From NCBI GenBank assembly GCA_963745765.1, contig CAVUYQ010000024.1:62001-126000 (forward strand): a DNA stretch of 64,000 bases. The letters are read 5' to 3'. This stretch comes from Ww85 sp963745765 (GTDB lineage: Bacteria; Desulfobacterota; Desulfobulbia; Desulfobulbales; Desulfocapsaceae). How positions within the stretch are numbered: the stretch's first letter is position 1; every line of letters starts with the position of its first letter. The notes under the pieces were generated by a model. That model worked only from the letters and a program-made list of their open reading frames with translations. It was not told where the DNA came from and did not search any database. The position numbers were made by a program, and so were the translations under genes. This document shows positions 45,636-53,358 of this stretch, one piece after another.

Positions 45636-46238
45636 TCAAGTAAATGAAACTTTCGTCGCCTCACGTTCCTCTGCCTTTTCGATGACAAAGAGCTCGGCGG
45701 CGGTGAAGTGAAATTTGGCGGCGAGCAGGCTGCTGGGAAAAACCTCCCGCTGCGTGTTGTAGGCCATCACCGAATCGTTATACGCCTGCCGGGCGAAGGC
45801 GACTTTGTTTTCTGTCGAGGTCAGTTCCTCCATCAGGCTCAACATGGTCGTGTTCGCTTTGAGGTCGGGATAGGCCTCGGAAAGTGCGAAGAGGCGACCG
45901 AGCGTGCCGCTGAGTGTGCCTTCGGCGCTGGCGAGTTGCTTCATCGCGGCAGGGTCGCCCGGATTGGCGGCAGCGCCGGTGTTGGCGGACGCTGCGGCAT
46001 TGCGCGCGGCGATGACGGCTTCGAGCGTGCCGCGTTCGTGTTTGAGGTAGCCCTTCGCCGTCTCGACCAGATTCGGAATCAGGTCGTAGCGTCGCTTGAG
46101 TTGTACGTCAATTTGGGCGTACGCGTTTTTGAAGCGGTTGCGCAGCGCGACGAGTTTGTTGTACATGCCGACAACGAACATCACGGCAACCAATACCAAC
46201 GTAGCGAGCACGATGAGGACGATCAGTGATGGTGTCAT
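45636..46238 (-). CDS. LemA family protein
   Basis: 200 residues. One N-terminal membrane helix (LIVLIVLATLVLVAVMFVVG) is followed by the LemA signature: YNKLVALRNRFKNAYAQIDV, RRYDLIPNLVETAKGYLKHE, and LSEAYPDLKANTTMLSLMEEL, ending AYNTQREVFPSSLLA. LemA proteins form a helical bundle and occur beside M48 peptidases, as here. Molecular function is not settled; it may be a partner or scaffold. High GC like its neighbour. First gene of a two- or three-gene unit with the protease. Confidence 0.9.
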   Translation of the reverse strand: MTPSLIVLIVLATLVLVAVMFVVGMYNKLVALRNRFKNAYAQIDVQLKRRYDLIPNLVETAKGYLKHERGTLEAVIAARNAAASANTGAAANPGDPAAMKQLASAEGTLSGTLGRLFALSEAYPDLKANTTMLSLMEELTSTENKVAFARQAYNDSVMAYNTQREVFPSSLLAAKFHFTAAELFVIEKAEEREATKVSFT

Positions 46239-46678
46239 AATAGTCTCTTTTCTTGGTTAACGACCAGAGCAAAGGCAAGGCCGGCCCCGCTCTGACGCGC
46301 TTTATTTTAAACAATTAATGGCCTTCTCCATTTTGAATATGTCTCATTGTTTTCAATCCCTTCCTTGTATTCATTTGGCAATCTTCATGGCCGACGCTTT
46401 ACGTATCTATGCTTGATGTTCATCATTTTTATATTAAGTTAGTGCAGGGAGAGCTTAGAAGCAAGATTTCTAGCAAATTGTTGATCTTTTGTGCGCCCTT
46501 GACTGCTTGCTCAACCGTCTGAATGTCCAACAAGGTGAAGACTGTCAATCGGAAGGCCAATACATCAGAATACGCCAGGGCACCACGTGTTCAGTCAATC
46601 ATCGGTCCTTCTCGCCCGATTCCAGTGCATACCAAACCATCTGCCAGATAGATCATACTCGAACATTCGCCCATGGTT
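46239..46678. other. Intergenic region upstream of lemA, nothing recognised
   Basis: About 440 bases. GC falls sharply compared with the LemA/M48 module. No gene, repeat or strong promoter was recognised. The fall in GC marks one edge of the probable transferred module. Confidence 0.5.
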
Positions 46679-47071
46679 CTACGTTTGCTGGCCAGCCGTC
46701 GTCACGGTCTCCACGGTAAGAGTGTGAGCGGGCTGCACATTCTCAAGGCCTATACCGGTGCCTTCAAAATCCGCTAGGGAGTGTAGCCGCTGAAACACGC
46801 CAAACAGCTTGTTCACATACTGCATATCAAAGCCGACGCCATTGTCGCGAACAAAGAATACCCAATGGTCGGACTCTTGGGTGAATCCGACCTCTATGTC
46901 GGCTTTATCTTTATTCCGTGTGAATTTAACGGCGTTATCCAGCAGATTGACCCATACCTGTTCAAGCATGGGGCGATCGCCAAACACTTTGGGCAGTCCC
47001 GCAACGGTCCTCCAGGATATGTTTCTGTTTATTACATCCGGTTTCAAATCCTCAAGCACCTCCTCAACCAA
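46679..47071 (-). pseudogene. Histidine kinase ATPase-domain fragment
   Basis: 130 residues equal to only the C-terminal ATPase domain of a sensor kinase: LEQVWVNLLDNAVKFTR (N box), FFVRDNGVGFD (G1), FGVFQRLHSLADFEGTGIGL (F and G2 boxes, as in phytochrome-type kinases). The phosphoacceptor and sensor parts are absent upstream, and after GIGLENVQ the sequence departs from the family and ends. It is therefore a remnant broken at both ends. It lies between the LemA module and the SGNH-like gene in the putative island. Confidence 0.65.
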
Positions 47072-47085
47072 GATTAACGTCTGAG

Positions 47086-48132
47086 CTAAGGCGCGCGGCT
47101 TAACGCTTCGCCTTCAACTCCTTGTTGGCTACTTTTTATAAATTCCATCACAGCGTCGAAGGCGGCTTTTTGGAGAAGGATTTTTGTGCTGTCGTCAAAG
47201 ACGACTTTTGCGTCACCGTCGTCTGGATCTTTGCCCTCGCCTTTACCTTTGGGGTTGGTTTCAACCACCGTGTTGAACTTGAACCCTTCGGTGCTTTTCT
47301 TGAAAAAGGAGGCATAGAACATGTTGGCTACGAGAAAGGCGGAATATTGGTTGGGATGCATGTCATTAACATAGCGGAATGTTAAGTCGGTTCCGTTTTG
47401 CTGGATGTTCTTGATTCCCAGCGCGACCGGTACCACGGCATGCGGCTTGATGCGTTCCACCAGTTGCTGAATGGTTTTCAGTTCCATCTCCGTTTGCGCC
47501 AGTCCAAGCGGTTCAGTCACCGACTTTTGATTCTGCGCGTACGGGGCCGTAATGTATAGGATCACTTTGATCCCTTCCTGCTCCGCCAGCTTCGCCCACT
47601 TCTGGGCATACTCGGCATAGCCCGCATCAACGTTGGCCACGACATCCTTCCAGCTTTGCAGCACCAGATAGTCCCACTTGACCCTCTCGTTGTCTTTGAT
47701 GCGCCCAATGACCAGTTGCTGGCGTTCAAGGGCCGACCTAAGGTTTCTTTTGGTGATTGCCCAGTCGACGGGTTTGATATCGGTCTTTTCCCAATAGGCG
47801 TTGTAGAAATCTGGAGCCTTGTTTGCAGCCAGCATGGACTTGATGGCAACGGCCTTTTCCTCGACCTCGTGAACAGTGATGCTGTTGAGACGAACCATCG
47901 TTTCGGAAAAATAGAGGTCGTGATGCCGGAACATATCCTGCCCGCCATAAACGATTTGTTCGACATTCACCGTCAAATCAGGTTGCCCTTCTTCAAACAC
48001 CTGCTTAACCAATTGCGGCAGATCATGCCGGAACGTAAAACTGTTTCCCATGAACAGCATATTGATCTCTTTTGCCTCAACAGTGGCAAGCGACGCCAGT
48101 AGCAGCCCAATGATAAGTAGTTTTCTTCTCAT
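47086..48132 (-). CDS. SGNH/GDSL-like secreted protein
   Basis: 348 residues with a signal peptide (MRRKLLIIGLLLASLATVEA). It resembles SGNH hydrolases: a block-I-like LFMGNSFTFRHDLP, the central WDYLVLQSW, IKVILYITAPYAQN, and a DxxHP-like VNDMHPNQYSAFLVA near residue 280. The GNS[FY]T variant is common in uncharacterised secreted proteins of Planctomycetes and Verrucomicrobia. Enzymatic activity is not certain. ATG 48132 begins the signal peptide; a longer in-frame start adds 30 uncharged-to-basic residues that spoil it. Last island gene before the tRNA. Confidence 0.65.
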   Translation of the reverse strand: MRRKLLIIGLLLASLATVEAKEINMLFMGNSFTFRHDLPQLVKQVFEEGQPDLTVNVEQIVYGGQDMFRHHDLYFSETMVRLNSITVHEVEEKAVAIKSMLAANKAPDFYNAYWEKTDIKPVDWAITKRNLRSALERQQLVIGRIKDNERVKWDYLVLQSWKDVVANVDAGYAEYAQKWAKLAEQEGIKVILYITAPYAQNQKSVTEPLGLAQTEMELKTIQQLVERIKPHAVVPVALGIKNIQQNGTDLTFRYVNDMHPNQYSAFLVANMFYASFFKKSTEGFKFNTVVETNPKGKGEGKDPDDGDAKVVFDDSTKILLQKAAFDAVMEFIKSSQQGVEGEALSRAP

Positions 48133-48301
48133 GATTTTTCTTTGCCATCGTCCAGGATCAGGAGCGCGTATTATGCGTCTGGCTGCCTCCTGTTGATGGC
48201 GAGTGCTTGCAGTTTTGCACATAATTTATTTATAGGCGCGTGCCTGATCCTGGGCGATGGCTCCCGGTTTTTGGAAGCCATTACAAGTAATTATATAGCC
48301 C

Positions 48302-48333
48302 CTGTATAACACGCCCAAGTGAGTGTTATACAG
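48302..48333. repeat. Perfect inverted repeat near the right island end
   Basis: CTGTATAACAC and GTGTTATACAG form a perfect 11-base dyad with a 10-base centre. No T-run follows on either strand. It lies between the SGNH-like gene and the tRNA and could be a recombinase or repressor site. The rest of 48133-48604 shows no gene. Confidence 0.5.
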
Positions 48334-48604
48334 AAAAATGGTGTCAATGAATGGAGACAGGCCCCAAACCTTGAATGGGTTAAAAATTACAATTCAATAC
48401 CTGAGTCCTTGTCATATCACCGGCTATATCAACCGGAAAGCTGTCTTGTTCCAACCGCAATTCGGATTCAGCCAATGCCTGGCTAGCTTGGCTAGTACTG
48501 AACGAAATCTTTATGCTAGAAGAAAAAGGTTGACCAAGGGTTGACCAAAACATAAAAAATAACAAGAAAAGGAAGAACGGTATCTGGTAATAATATGATA
48601 TTAT

Positions 48605-48681
<77 letters not shown>

Positions 48682-48790
48682 ATTTATGTATTATGACTAT
48701 AGTGAGGTTGCCCCAAAAAGCAATATTGGCATATAGGCTCCGGGACGACATATAATAATAGAACGCGGTTAAAAATCAACCGGATATTTT

Positions 48791-51130
48791 CTAATCCTCG
48801 TCAACGCCTGTTACACGCTTCCAGACCGGACCGTTAGCGGTGTCGATAACGGCGATTCCCCGCTCGGCAAGTTCGTTTCTGGCCTCGTCGGCAACCTGCC
48901 AGTCTTTTTCCACCCGGGCTTTTTCACGCAGTTGGATAAGAGCATCGATCTCCGGTTCAAGGGGGCAGCCTTTGAGTTTAAAAATTTTCAGGACCTGGTT
49001 GAGCTGCTCGAGTTTTTCAAGGATGTAGTTCTTCTGGTCCCGGTCGAGGTGGTTCACCTGCAGGATAGGGTTGGTCTTCTTGATGAAATTGTAAATTGCC
49101 GCCATGGCAAGAGAGACGTTGAGATCGTCATCCATGGCAGCATAAAATTGTTCTTCCATGGAAGAGACATAGGCCGTCACTTCGGGGTGCGGCCGACCAG
49201 GCGGCAGACAGAGAAGTTTACAGGTAAACTCGTCGAGCCGTTTGAGTGCGGTGCGCACATTTTCGAGCCGTTTAACGGAGAAATTGATCGGTTTTCGGTA
49301 CTGTACCGACATAAGCATAAACCGAATCTCACGTCCGGTGAAGCCCTTGGCAAGCAGGTCCTTCAGCGTCACAACGTTATCGTTTTCAGAGGACATCTTC
49401 TTTCCGTCCACCAGCAGCAGCTCGGAGTGGAGCCAGTACCTGGCCAGCGGCTTGTCGGTCAGGGCCTCGGCAATAGCGATCTCGTTTTCATGATGGGGAA
49501 ACATCAGGTCCCGGCTCGATGTATGGATATCGAGGGTTTCCCCGAGCAGGCCGGTGGACATGGCGGAACACTCGATATGCCAGCCCGGCCTGACATTACC
49601 CCAGTCTGTTTCATAAAATATGCCCTTTTTCAACTCTGCCAGGGTTGAGCGCTTGAGCAGCGTGAAATCCCGGGCGTTATCTTTTTCGTAATTATCCAGA
49701 TCAACGGTTTTTCCAAGCTGAATTTTGGATAGATCAACACCTGAAAGTTTGCCATAACGCGGAAACTTCGAGATGTCAAAATAGATTGAACCATGTTTCT
49801 CGTAGGCATAGCCCTTGTGCATCAGCTTGTGGCTGATATCTATCATATCCTGCACATGCTCGGAGGCCTTGGGGTAACCGGTGGCCCGATGAACACCGAG
49901 GGTGTCTATATCGGAGAGAAAGCCGTCGATATACTTCTCGGTATATTCCCTCAGTCCCATTCCCGCCTTCTCCGCCCCGGCGATGGTATTGTCATCGAGA
50001 TCGGTAAAATTCATGAACGAGGAGACCTTATAGTTCCGGGCCTCAAGATAGCGAACAATCAGATCGGCGACGACGAATCGCCGGCACATGGACAGATTGG
50101 CCCGTTCATAGGCGGTTGGGCCGCAGGAGTAAAAGCTTACTTCTCCCTTCTTCTGGGGCGCGAAAACCTCTTTTTTCTTGCTGATCGTGTTAAAAAAGCG
50201 TAACGGCGATTTCTTTTCCCCGGCCACTGCCTCCTTCGGTGTAAAGAGCGGTGTGGAAAGATAACGCTCGCCTCCGTCCGGCAGCAGGGCAACAATCACC
50301 CCTTCTTGCAATACGGCAGCACACCGCAGCGCGGCATGCATGGCGGCGCCGCTGCTCATACCGACAAAAATGCCCTCAAGCCGGGCCAGCTTACGGGCTG
50401 TACCGAAGGCCTCATCATCCTCAACATGGACAATCTGGTCAGGTACTGATTTATCGAAGATACCGGGCTTGTAGGACTCCTTCATGTTTTTCAGCCCCTG
50501 GATCTTATGACCAAGATGCGGTTCTACGGCAATAACCTTGACGTGCGGTTGAAATTCCCTGAACCAGGCGCACAGCCCCATGACCGTGCCGGAAGTGCCA
50601 AGCGTCGCCACCAGATGGGTAAGCCTGCCGCCTGTCTGCTCCCAGATTTCCGGTGCGGTTGTATAATAGTGAGCCTGCCAGTTGGCGTCATTGTTAAACT
50701 GGTCGGTAAGAAAATAACGATCCGGATACTCCAGAGCCATCGCATAGGCCTTTTCAATGGCACCATCAGTTGCCCTTGCAGCCGGAGTAAGCAGGATTTC
50801 CGAACCGTAGGCCTGCATGATTTTCCGACGCTCAATCGATGCGGATTCCGGCATGACCAGCATGCAGCGATAACCCTTGGCAGCACAGACCATGGCAAGA
50901 CCGATACCGGTATTGCCGCTTGTCGCCTCAAGAACGATCTTATCTTTGTTCAACTCCCCGGAGTTCTCCCCCGCCTCGATCATCGACAGGGAGATGCGTT
51001 CCTTAACAGAGCCCCCGGGATTACGGGATTCGAGCTTGGCGGCAATGGTCACCGCACTGTTGGCGTTCAGACGGTTGATCCTGACGAGTGGCGTATTGCC
51101 GATGGTTTGAAGGATGGTATCGTAAATCAT
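48791..51130 (-). CDS. Cysteine synthase fused to a cysteinyl-tRNA synthetase-like domain
   Basis: 779 residues. Residues 1-300 are a PLP cysteine synthase: GNTPLVRINRLN, PLP lysine in NPGGSVKERIS (about 43), EATSGNTGIGLA, GTSGTVMG. From about 308 to the end lies CysRS: zinc Cys in FYSCGPTAYE (336), RPGWHIECSAM and FPHHENE intact. But the HIGH position reads NLSM (about 345-348), KMSKS reads KMSSE (578-582), and GGGSDL reads TSSRDL. Aminoacylation is therefore doubtful, while the cysteine/zinc pocket is kept. ATG 51130 starts the usual CysK N-terminus; GTG 51166 is possible. It follows the DciA gene on the same strand. Confidence 0.9.
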   Translation of the reverse strand: MIYDTILQTIGNTPLVRINRLNANSAVTIAAKLESRNPGGSVKERISLSMIEAGENSGELNKDKIVLEATSGNTGIGLAMVCAAKGYRCMLVMPESASIERRKIMQAYGSEILLTPAARATDGAIEKAYAMALEYPDRYFLTDQFNNDANWQAHYYTTAPEIWEQTGGRLTHLVATLGTSGTVMGLCAWFREFQPHVKVIAVEPHLGHKIQGLKNMKESYKPGIFDKSVPDQIVHVEDDEAFGTARKLARLEGIFVGMSSGAAMHAALRCAAVLQEGVIVALLPDGGERYLSTPLFTPKEAVAGEKKSPLRFFNTISKKKEVFAPQKKGEVSFYSCGPTAYERANLSMCRRFVVADLIVRYLEARNYKVSSFMNFTDLDDNTIAGAEKAGMGLREYTEKYIDGFLSDIDTLGVHRATGYPKASEHVQDMIDISHKLMHKGYAYEKHGSIYFDISKFPRYGKLSGVDLSKIQLGKTVDLDNYEKDNARDFTLLKRSTLAELKKGIFYETDWGNVRPGWHIECSAMSTGLLGETLDIHTSSRDLMFPHHENEIAIAEALTDKPLARYWLHSELLLVDGKKMSSENDNVVTLKDLLAKGFTGREIRFMLMSVQYRKPINFSVKRLENVRTALKRLDEFTCKLLCLPPGRPHPEVTAYVSSMEEQFYAAMDDDLNVSLAMAAIYNFIKKTNPILQVNHLDRDQKNYILEKLEQLNQVLKIFKLKGCPLEPEIDALIQLREKARVEKDWQVADEARNELAERGIAVIDTANGPVWKRVTGVDED

Positions 51131-51266
51131 CGTTTTTCCCGATTGCTGTACGATTATATGATCCACCGCAGGAGGTTACCGAGCAAAAAATGAAAGTACT
51201 TTCTTTTGCCGGTCGGTCAATCTCTTTTCGAGGGTGCCGGAAAGCCTCTCACGACAGCACCACCTG

Positions 51267-51743
51267 TTACTCTCTCCTGCAGGCGCGCGAGAGATACCAG
51301 AGACGCAGCAGCGATTCTTTTGTCTCCTCATCCTCGATAAAGCTTATCTGCCGCCGGAACTGCTCAACCTCGGCGACAGGCGGAGGAACGAAGGTCACGG
51401 AATCCGGCTTTTTTTTCACTGCCGGCAGAGGTTTTTCCTGAACAACAAAGCGAATATTGGAAAATGTCGAGTTCAGCAAATAGGCATTGAGTGTTTCCAG
51501 CAGGAAGATTTTCTGAAACTGGAGTTGCTGCACCCAGGCGGAGTTTTCCGCCTCGACCCATAACACGTCTTTTACGACCTTAAGCGGACGGGAGTGCGCG
51601 GCAGTATCCTTATCCACCAAGTCATCCCAAACCGGGAAAACCCGGTGCTGGTCAAATTTACGCTCCCAGCCCTTCTCTTTGATAAGAGCGGAAAATGCCT
51701 CCGAAAGCTCCGGCTTGTTGTCTCTTTTTGCTTGTCTGCTCAC
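51267..51743 (-). CDS. DciA-like protein (DUF721), replicative helicase loader family
   Basis: 158 residues. The N-terminal half has the DciA/DUF721 core: VFPVWDDLVDKDTAAHSRPL, then VLWVEAENSAWVQQLQFQK and LLETLNAYL. DciA recruits the replicative helicase DnaB in bacteria that lack DnaC. The Pro/Lys-rich middle and helical end (FRRQISFIEDEETKESLL) are variable in the family. The start GTG 51743 has GAGG upstream. It is followed by the CysK-CysRS gene on the same strand. Confidence 0.75.
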   Translation of the reverse strand: MSRQAKRDNKPELSEAFSALIKEKGWERKFDQHRVFPVWDDLVDKDTAAHSRPLKVVKDVLWVEAENSAWVQQLQFQKIFLLETLNAYLLNSTFSNIRFVVQEKPLPAVKKKPDSVTFVPPPVAEVEQFRRQISFIEDEETKESLLRLWYLSRACRRE

Positions 51744-51820
51744 ACCTGCCTCACTATAAAACCAGATCGACTGAATACCCGGATTGTTTTAACGCTTCGC
51801 AGTAGTGATGACAAGAGGAG

Positions 51821-51862
51821 AAAAAAGTAGGCCTGTATGTCACACGGGACATACAGGCCTAC
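51821..51862 (-). terminator. Rho-independent terminator after glnA
   Basis: Read on the minus strand, GTAGGCCTGTATGTC and GACATACAGGCCTAC form a perfect 15-base stem with a 6-base loop followed directly by TTTTTT. It lies about 30 bases after the glnA stop and ends the nitrogen cluster. Confidence 0.95.
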
Positions 51863-51891
51863 ATGCCGGGAGTGGAGCTTGGCAGGTCTTA

Positions 51892-53223
51892 CTAGTAAAC
51901 CGTCAGGTATCTTTCGAGTTCCCACTCAGAGACAGAGACTCGGTAGTCATCCCACTCGGCCTCTTTTGCCTCGATATATTTCTCATAGATGTGCGGTCCG
52001 AGGGTTTCCCTGGAAAGCGGATTGGCCTTGAACTCCTCCACCGCCTCTCTCAGGCTGCCGGGCAGAACGGTAATACCGTCAATCGCCATCTCGCCTGAGC
52101 TCATCTCAAAGATATCCTTGTTCACCGGGTCAGGAACCGGCAGATCGTTTTTAATGCCGTCAAGACCCGCGTTCAGCATCATTGCAAAGGCGAGGTAGGG
52201 GTTGGTGCTTGGATCCGGACAACGAACCTCGGTACGGGTGGACATGCCGCGTGCGGCGGGAATACGAACAAGTGCCGAACGGTTGGAGGCTGACCAGGCA
52301 GCGTATACCGGTGCTTCGTAGCCCGGCACAAGCCGCTTGTAGGAGTTAACCAGCGGGTTGGTGACCGCAACAAAACTCCTGGCGTTCTTCAGGATTCCGG
52401 CAATATATTTGTAAGCAACATTCGAGAGCTGAAGAGCGTCTGACTCATCAAAGAATGCATTAGTGCCGTCAAGATTGAACAGTGACTGGTTGGTATGCAT
52501 ACCGGAACCGTTGATACCGAAGATCGGTTTCGGCATGAACGTGGCGTGCAGACCGTATTTGGCGGCAATCGACTTGACAACCCACTTGAAGGTGATCGTA
52601 TTGTCGGCACAGGTCAGGGCATCGGCATACTTGAAATTGATCTCGTGCTGCCCCTCGGCAACCTCATGATGGGAGGCCTCAATTTCAAAAGCCATCTTCT
52701 CAAGGGTCTCAATAATCTCGCGGCGACAATCGTTTGCCGTGTCTTCCGGATCAAGGGAGAAATAACCGGCAACATCGTTGGTAATGGTTGAAGGCCGGCC
52801 CTCTTCATCATACTCAAAGAGGAAAAACTCAGCCTCGGTACCGACGTTCATGGTAAAGCCCTGTTCCTTGGCCTCGGCCAGAACACGCTTGAGATTGTTA
52901 CGAGGGCATCCGGCAAACGGCGTTACACCATCCGACTTATAGACATCACAGATAACACGGGCTGCGGCAACCCCGTCCTTGTTCCTCCAGGGCAGGACAA
53001 CAAAGGTTTCGTAATCGGGTATAAGGTACATATCGCTCTCGTTGATACGAACAAACCCGTCAATTGACGAACCATCAAACATCATCTTGCCATCGAGCGC
53101 CTTTTCGATCTGGCTGCGAGGAATAGCCACATTCTTCATGAAACCGAAAATATCTACAAACTGGAGGCGAAAAAAATGAATATTTTCCTCCTCAACAATT
53201 CTCAAAATGTCATCTCTTGTCAT
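51892..53223 (-). CDS. glnA: Glutamine synthetase, type I (alpha-like)
   Basis: 443 residues. It makes glutamine from glutamate, ammonia and ATP. Motifs: FDGSSIDGF (latch), EAEFFLFEYDEEG (metal ligands), EVAEGQHEINFKYADAL, and NPLVNSYKRLVPGYEAP. The short length and the lack of the Tyr-bearing adenylylation loop (NKDIFEM where beta-type enzymes have NLYDLP) indicate the alpha type, regulated by feedback rather than by adenylylation. GAGGAG precedes ATG 53223. Downstream of glnD in the nitrogen cluster, with a palindrome upstream shared with amtB. Confidence 0.92.
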   Translation of the reverse strand: MTRDDILRIVEEENIHFFRLQFVDIFGFMKNVAIPRSQIEKALDGKMMFDGSSIDGFVRINESDMYLIPDYETFVVLPWRNKDGVAAARVICDVYKSDGVTPFAGCPRNNLKRVLAEAKEQGFTMNVGTEAEFFLFEYDEEGRPSTITNDVAGYFSLDPEDTANDCRREIIETLEKMAFEIEASHHEVAEGQHEINFKYADALTCADNTITFKWVVKSIAAKYGLHATFMPKPIFGINGSGMHTNQSLFNLDGTNAFFDESDALQLSNVAYKYIAGILKNARSFVAVTNPLVNSYKRLVPGYEAPVYAAWSASNRSALVRIPAARGMSTRTEVRCPDPSTNPYLAFAMMLNAGLDGIKNDLPVPDPVNKDIFEMSSGEMAIDGITVLPGSLREAVEEFKANPLSRETLGPHIYEKYIEAKEAEWDDYRVSVSEWELERYLTVY

Positions 53224-53342
53224 TTTTACTGTCTCCTCATCGAAGGTTTAAGTCTATCGGTCTGGTGCCGATGTATTAGGTCATCATCCGTTTACCAATT
53301 TGTTACAAAACACGCAAGAAAAAAAACACAAAATATTTTTCT

Positions 53343-53358
53343 ATTACAAATATGTTAT
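53343..53358. promoter_or_regulatory. Operator-like dyad upstream of glnA (shared with amtB)
   Basis: ATTACAAATATGTTAT overlaps the glnD stop and lies 120-135 bases before glnA. It matches 15 of 16 bases of the core of the perfect palindrome upstream of amtB (ATTACAAATATGTAAT). A related half-site TTTGTTACAAAA lies at 53299-53310. Binding protein unknown. Confidence 0.5.
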
